In this document: piece by piece, positions 13,032-15,082 of the stretch | How positions within the stretch are numbered: position 1 is the first letter of the stretch | How the letters are laid out: each line of letters begins with the position of its first letter | Assembly: GCA_002279765.1 (NCBI GenBank) | Contig: NCCR01000094.1 | Coordinates: 1-15,082, forward strand | Source of the DNA: Verrucomicrobia bacterium 12-59-8 | Lineage (GTDB): Bacteria; Verrucomicrobiota; Verrucomicrobiae; Verrucomicrobiales; Verrucomicrobiaceae | Length of the DNA stretch: 15,082 nucleotides | Direction of reading: 5' to 3' | Notes under the pieces: model-generated | Told to the model about the DNA's origin: nothing | Database searches by the model: none | What the model saw: the letters and a program-made list of their open reading frames with translations, nothing else | Program-made: the position numbers and the translations under genes

Positions 13032-15082
13032 CACCCACCACCTCACAGCTCGTCTTCAATCCCACGCCGGTCGCTTTCGGTGTGGGTGTGGCGTTTGTCG
13101 TGGCGATGGGTGGCCTGGCGTTCATGGCATGGCAGCGTAGCGGCTATCGGAAGGTTATAGGCTGGCTGGAACTGCTGCGTTTTGTCATTGCCATCGGCAT
13201 CGCGATCACCCTGCTGCAGCCCGAGTGGCTGGAGACTTTCAAACCGGAGACAAAGCCCACACTGGCGGTGCTGCACGATGTCTCCGGCAGCATGACCACA
13301 CAAGATGTCATCGACAAGACGAAGCCGAACGCAGAGCCGAAGTCGCGCGAAGAAATCGCCAAACCCTTGATCGATGCGAAGTTGTGGGAGTCGCTGAAGC
13401 CGCGCATGGACGTGGTGATCGAGCCGTTTTCATCAGCGCAGACTCCCCCTGCGGAAGGCACAGACATTCATGCGGCGCTGGCTTCGGTTCTGGAGAAGCA
13501 GCTCAACCTCAAGGCGGTCGTGCTGATCAGCGATGGCGACTGGAACACCGGTGCTGCGCCATCCCAAGCCACCACAAGGCTGCGCATGCGCGAGGTGCCG
13601 GTGTTTGCAGTGCCCACGGGTGCGGAAACGCGGCTGCCAGATGTCGAACTCAGCAGCTTTGATGTGCCGACCTTTGCGGTGGCGGGCAAGCCTCTGCGCA
13701 TTCCGTTCACCATCGAGAGCTCGCTGCCGCGTGATGAAGTTGTGATGCTGGAGATGAAATCCTCCAGCGGCGAAATCATCACCAAAGAAGTCACGCTGCC
13801 TGCCATGAGCCGCTATCAAGACGTCATCGGGTGGAAGCCGGACAAACCCGGCGAGGTGAAGCTCACGCTGACGATCCCGAAGGCACCGAGCGAACGCTAC
13901 TCTGAAAACAACTCGCAGGAGGCACCGCTTTCGATCCGCAAGGAGCAGCTCCGCGTGCTGGTGATCGAATCGTTCCCGCGCTGGGAGTATCGCTACCTAC
14001 GCAATGCCCTGGAACGCGATCCGGGCGTGGATGTCAGCTGCCTGCTGCTGCATCCCGGCCTTGGCAAAGTGGGAGATGGCCGCGGCTATTTGAAAGCCTT
14101 TCCGAAGGATGAAGAACTGACGAAATACGATGTGGTGTTTCTGGGCGATGTCGGTCTGGCCAAGGGGCAGCTCACCGCAGAAAACTGCGTTTCACTGCAA
14201 AAGCTCGTGCGCGATCAGGCGGGCGGTCTCGTCTTCATGCCGGGCTTCCATGGTTTCCAATCAACGCTTCAAGAAACACCGCTGGCCGATCTCCTACCAG
14301 TAGTCTGGGATGTAGCGCAGCCACGCGGCTGGGGCTCGTCGTCGCCAGGCAAGTTTGCCCTCACCGAAGCGGGCACCCACAGTCTTTTAACCAAACTCGA
14401 AGACAGCGACGAGGCCAGCGCCCGTGTGTGGAGCAATCTACCGGGCTTTCAGTGGTATGCGCCCGCCCTGCGCGCCAAAGCGGGCACCGAAGTGCTGGCC
14501 ACGCATGCCTCGGAGTCTAATCAGTTTGGCCGCGTGCCGCTGATCGTGACCAAGACCTATGGCGCGGGCAAAATTCTCTTCATGGGCACCGACGGCGCCT
14601 GGCGCTGGCGCAAAGGCGTGGAAGACAAATATCACTACCGCTTCTGGGGCCAGGTGGTGCGTTGGATGGCCTACCAGCGCAACATGAGCAGCGGCGACAA
14701 GATGCGCCTCTTTTACTCCCCGGACCGGCCGCGCACGGGCGATGTACTGACACTGAACGCGAACGTCATGAGCCTCACCGGCGAGCCATTGCGCGACGGC
14801 GTCGTGATGGCGCAGATCGCCGCGCCAAGCGGCAAGGTGAGCAGCGTGCGACTCATGCCTGCCGGTGAAGAGGCCTGGGGTCTTTTCAATGGCGTGTTCA
14901 GCCCTGTGGAACCGGGCGAGTACGTGGTGCAGCTTAGTTGCGCGGAGGCAGGCTCGGCGCTGGAGACGAAGATTTCGATTCAAGGCACCAGCCGTGAGAA
15001 ACGCGGCCAGCCTGCGCGACTTGACGTGATGCGTGAGATCGCCCGCTTCACCAAAGGCGATGTGCTCGATGCGAGCAATCCT
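13028..15082 (+). CDS. vWA / glutamine-amidotransferase-like membrane protein (3' partial)
   Basis: The frame starts at the ATG overlapping the previous stop (ATGA) and is open for 685 codons to the window end, so the C-terminus is missing. Two membrane helices lie at about residues 13-35 and 46-63. A vWA domain spans about 78-190, with MIDAS LHDVSGSM (D84, S86, S88) and the acidic VVLISDGDWNTG. Beta-sandwich-like sequence follows (195-300). Residues about 305-440 look like the class I glutamine amidotransferase-like fold (RVLVIESFPRWEYRYLRNAL; YDVVFLGDVG; GGLVFMPGFHG). No Cys nucleophile is seen, so the domain is probably structural. A further beta domain begins near 560. This layout is a recurrent partner in Planctomycete and Verrucomicrobial MoxR clusters. 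Confidence 0.9.
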   Translation, partial: MTPTTSQLVFNPTPVAFGVGVAFVVAMGGLAFMAWQRSGYRKVIGWLELLRFVIAIGIAITLLQPEWLETFKPETKPTLAVLHDVSGSMTTQDVIDKTKPNAEPKSREEIAKPLIDAKLWESLKPRMDVVIEPFSSAQTPPAEGTDIHAALASVLEKQLNLKAVVLISDGDWNTGAAPSQATTRLRMREVPVFAVPTGAETRLPDVELSSFDVPTFAVAGKPLRIPFTIESSLPRDEVVMLEMKSSSGEIITKEVTLPAMSRYQDVIGWKPDKPGEVKLTLTIPKAPSERYSENNSQEAPLSIRKEQLRVLVIESFPRWEYRYLRNALERDPGVDVSCLLLHPGLGKVGDGRGYLKAFPKDEELTKYDVVFLGDVGLAKGQLTAENCVSLQKLVRDQAGGLVFMPGFHGFQSTLQETPLADLLPVVWDVAQPRGWGSSSPGKFALTEAGTHSLLTKLEDSDEASARVWSNLPGFQWYAPALRAKAGTEVLATHASESNQFGRVPLIVTKTYGAGKILFMGTDGAWRWRKGVEDKYHYRFWGQVVRWMAYQRNMSSGDKMRLFYSPDRPRTGDVLTLNANVMSLTGEPLRDGVVMAQIAAPSGKVSSVRLMPAGEEAWGLFNGVFSPVEPGEYVVQLSCAEAGSALETKISIQGTSREKRGQPARLDVMREIARFTKGDVLDASNP

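Noticed and set aside
11832..13046. Minus-strand frame of 404 codons opposite the BatA-like gene
   Set aside because: It is a shadow of a well-supported vWA gene and its composition is unlike a real protein.

Overview
The window is GC-rich DNA, apart from a more AT-rich left end, and looks like chromosomal DNA of a Verrucomicrobiota-type bacterium (PVC superphylum; Prosthecobacter- or Verrucomicrobium-like is my best guess). The reasons are the MoxR / DUF58 / BatA-like / vWA-amidotransferase cluster, the voltage-sensor-like 'potassium channel protein' family, a decayed four-helix-bundle (S23/IVP-type) ORF, dense palindromic repeats between genes, and mostly weak Shine-Dalgarno signals. No rRNA, tRNA, CRISPR, transposase or phage gene was seen. 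The taxonomy is inference from gene content and style.

Layout. (1) 1-733: an AT-richer helical protein of unknown function, open at the left edge and possibly frameshifted at its C-terminus. (2) 720-1721, minus strand: an exported serine hydrolase of the beta-lactamase / penicillin-binding-protein fold. (3) 1854-3489: an OmpR/PhoB-type response regulator followed 16 bp later by a membrane protein with a clear S4-like voltage-sensor helix, no pore, and a C-terminal coiled coil; no histidine kinase is present. (4) 3511-5041: a near-perfect sigma70-type promoter so close to the ATG that the mRNA should be leaderless, driving an exported repeat-rich protein. (5) 5042-5742: a 700-bp non-coding island packed with palindromic elements. 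(6) 5743-6423, minus strand: a conserved-looking helical protein of unknown function. (7) 6507-8400: RNase PH with a start-proximal hairpin, then a histone-deacetylase-family amidohydrolase. Between them lies a 92-bp palindrome made of eight 10-bp units. (8) 8501-15082: moxR, a decayed ORF, a DUF58 protein, a small membrane protein, a BatA-like vWA protein and a second vWA protein with an amidotransferase-like domain that runs off the right edge.

How they fit together. The last block is a MoxR-Bat type operon: a MoxR AAA+ ATPase, a cytoplasmic DUF58 protein with a metal-binding (MIDAS) site, and two membrane-anchored vWA proteins. From DUF58 onward every junction is a 4-5 base stop/start overlap, so translation is probably coupled. 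Such systems are thought to act in envelope or stress-related assembly, but the client here is unknown. The most unusual signals are the phased palindrome at 7368-7459, the orphan regulator next to a pore-less voltage sensor, the predicted leaderless promoter, the hairpin masking the rph start, and the repeat island at 5.05-5.73 kb.
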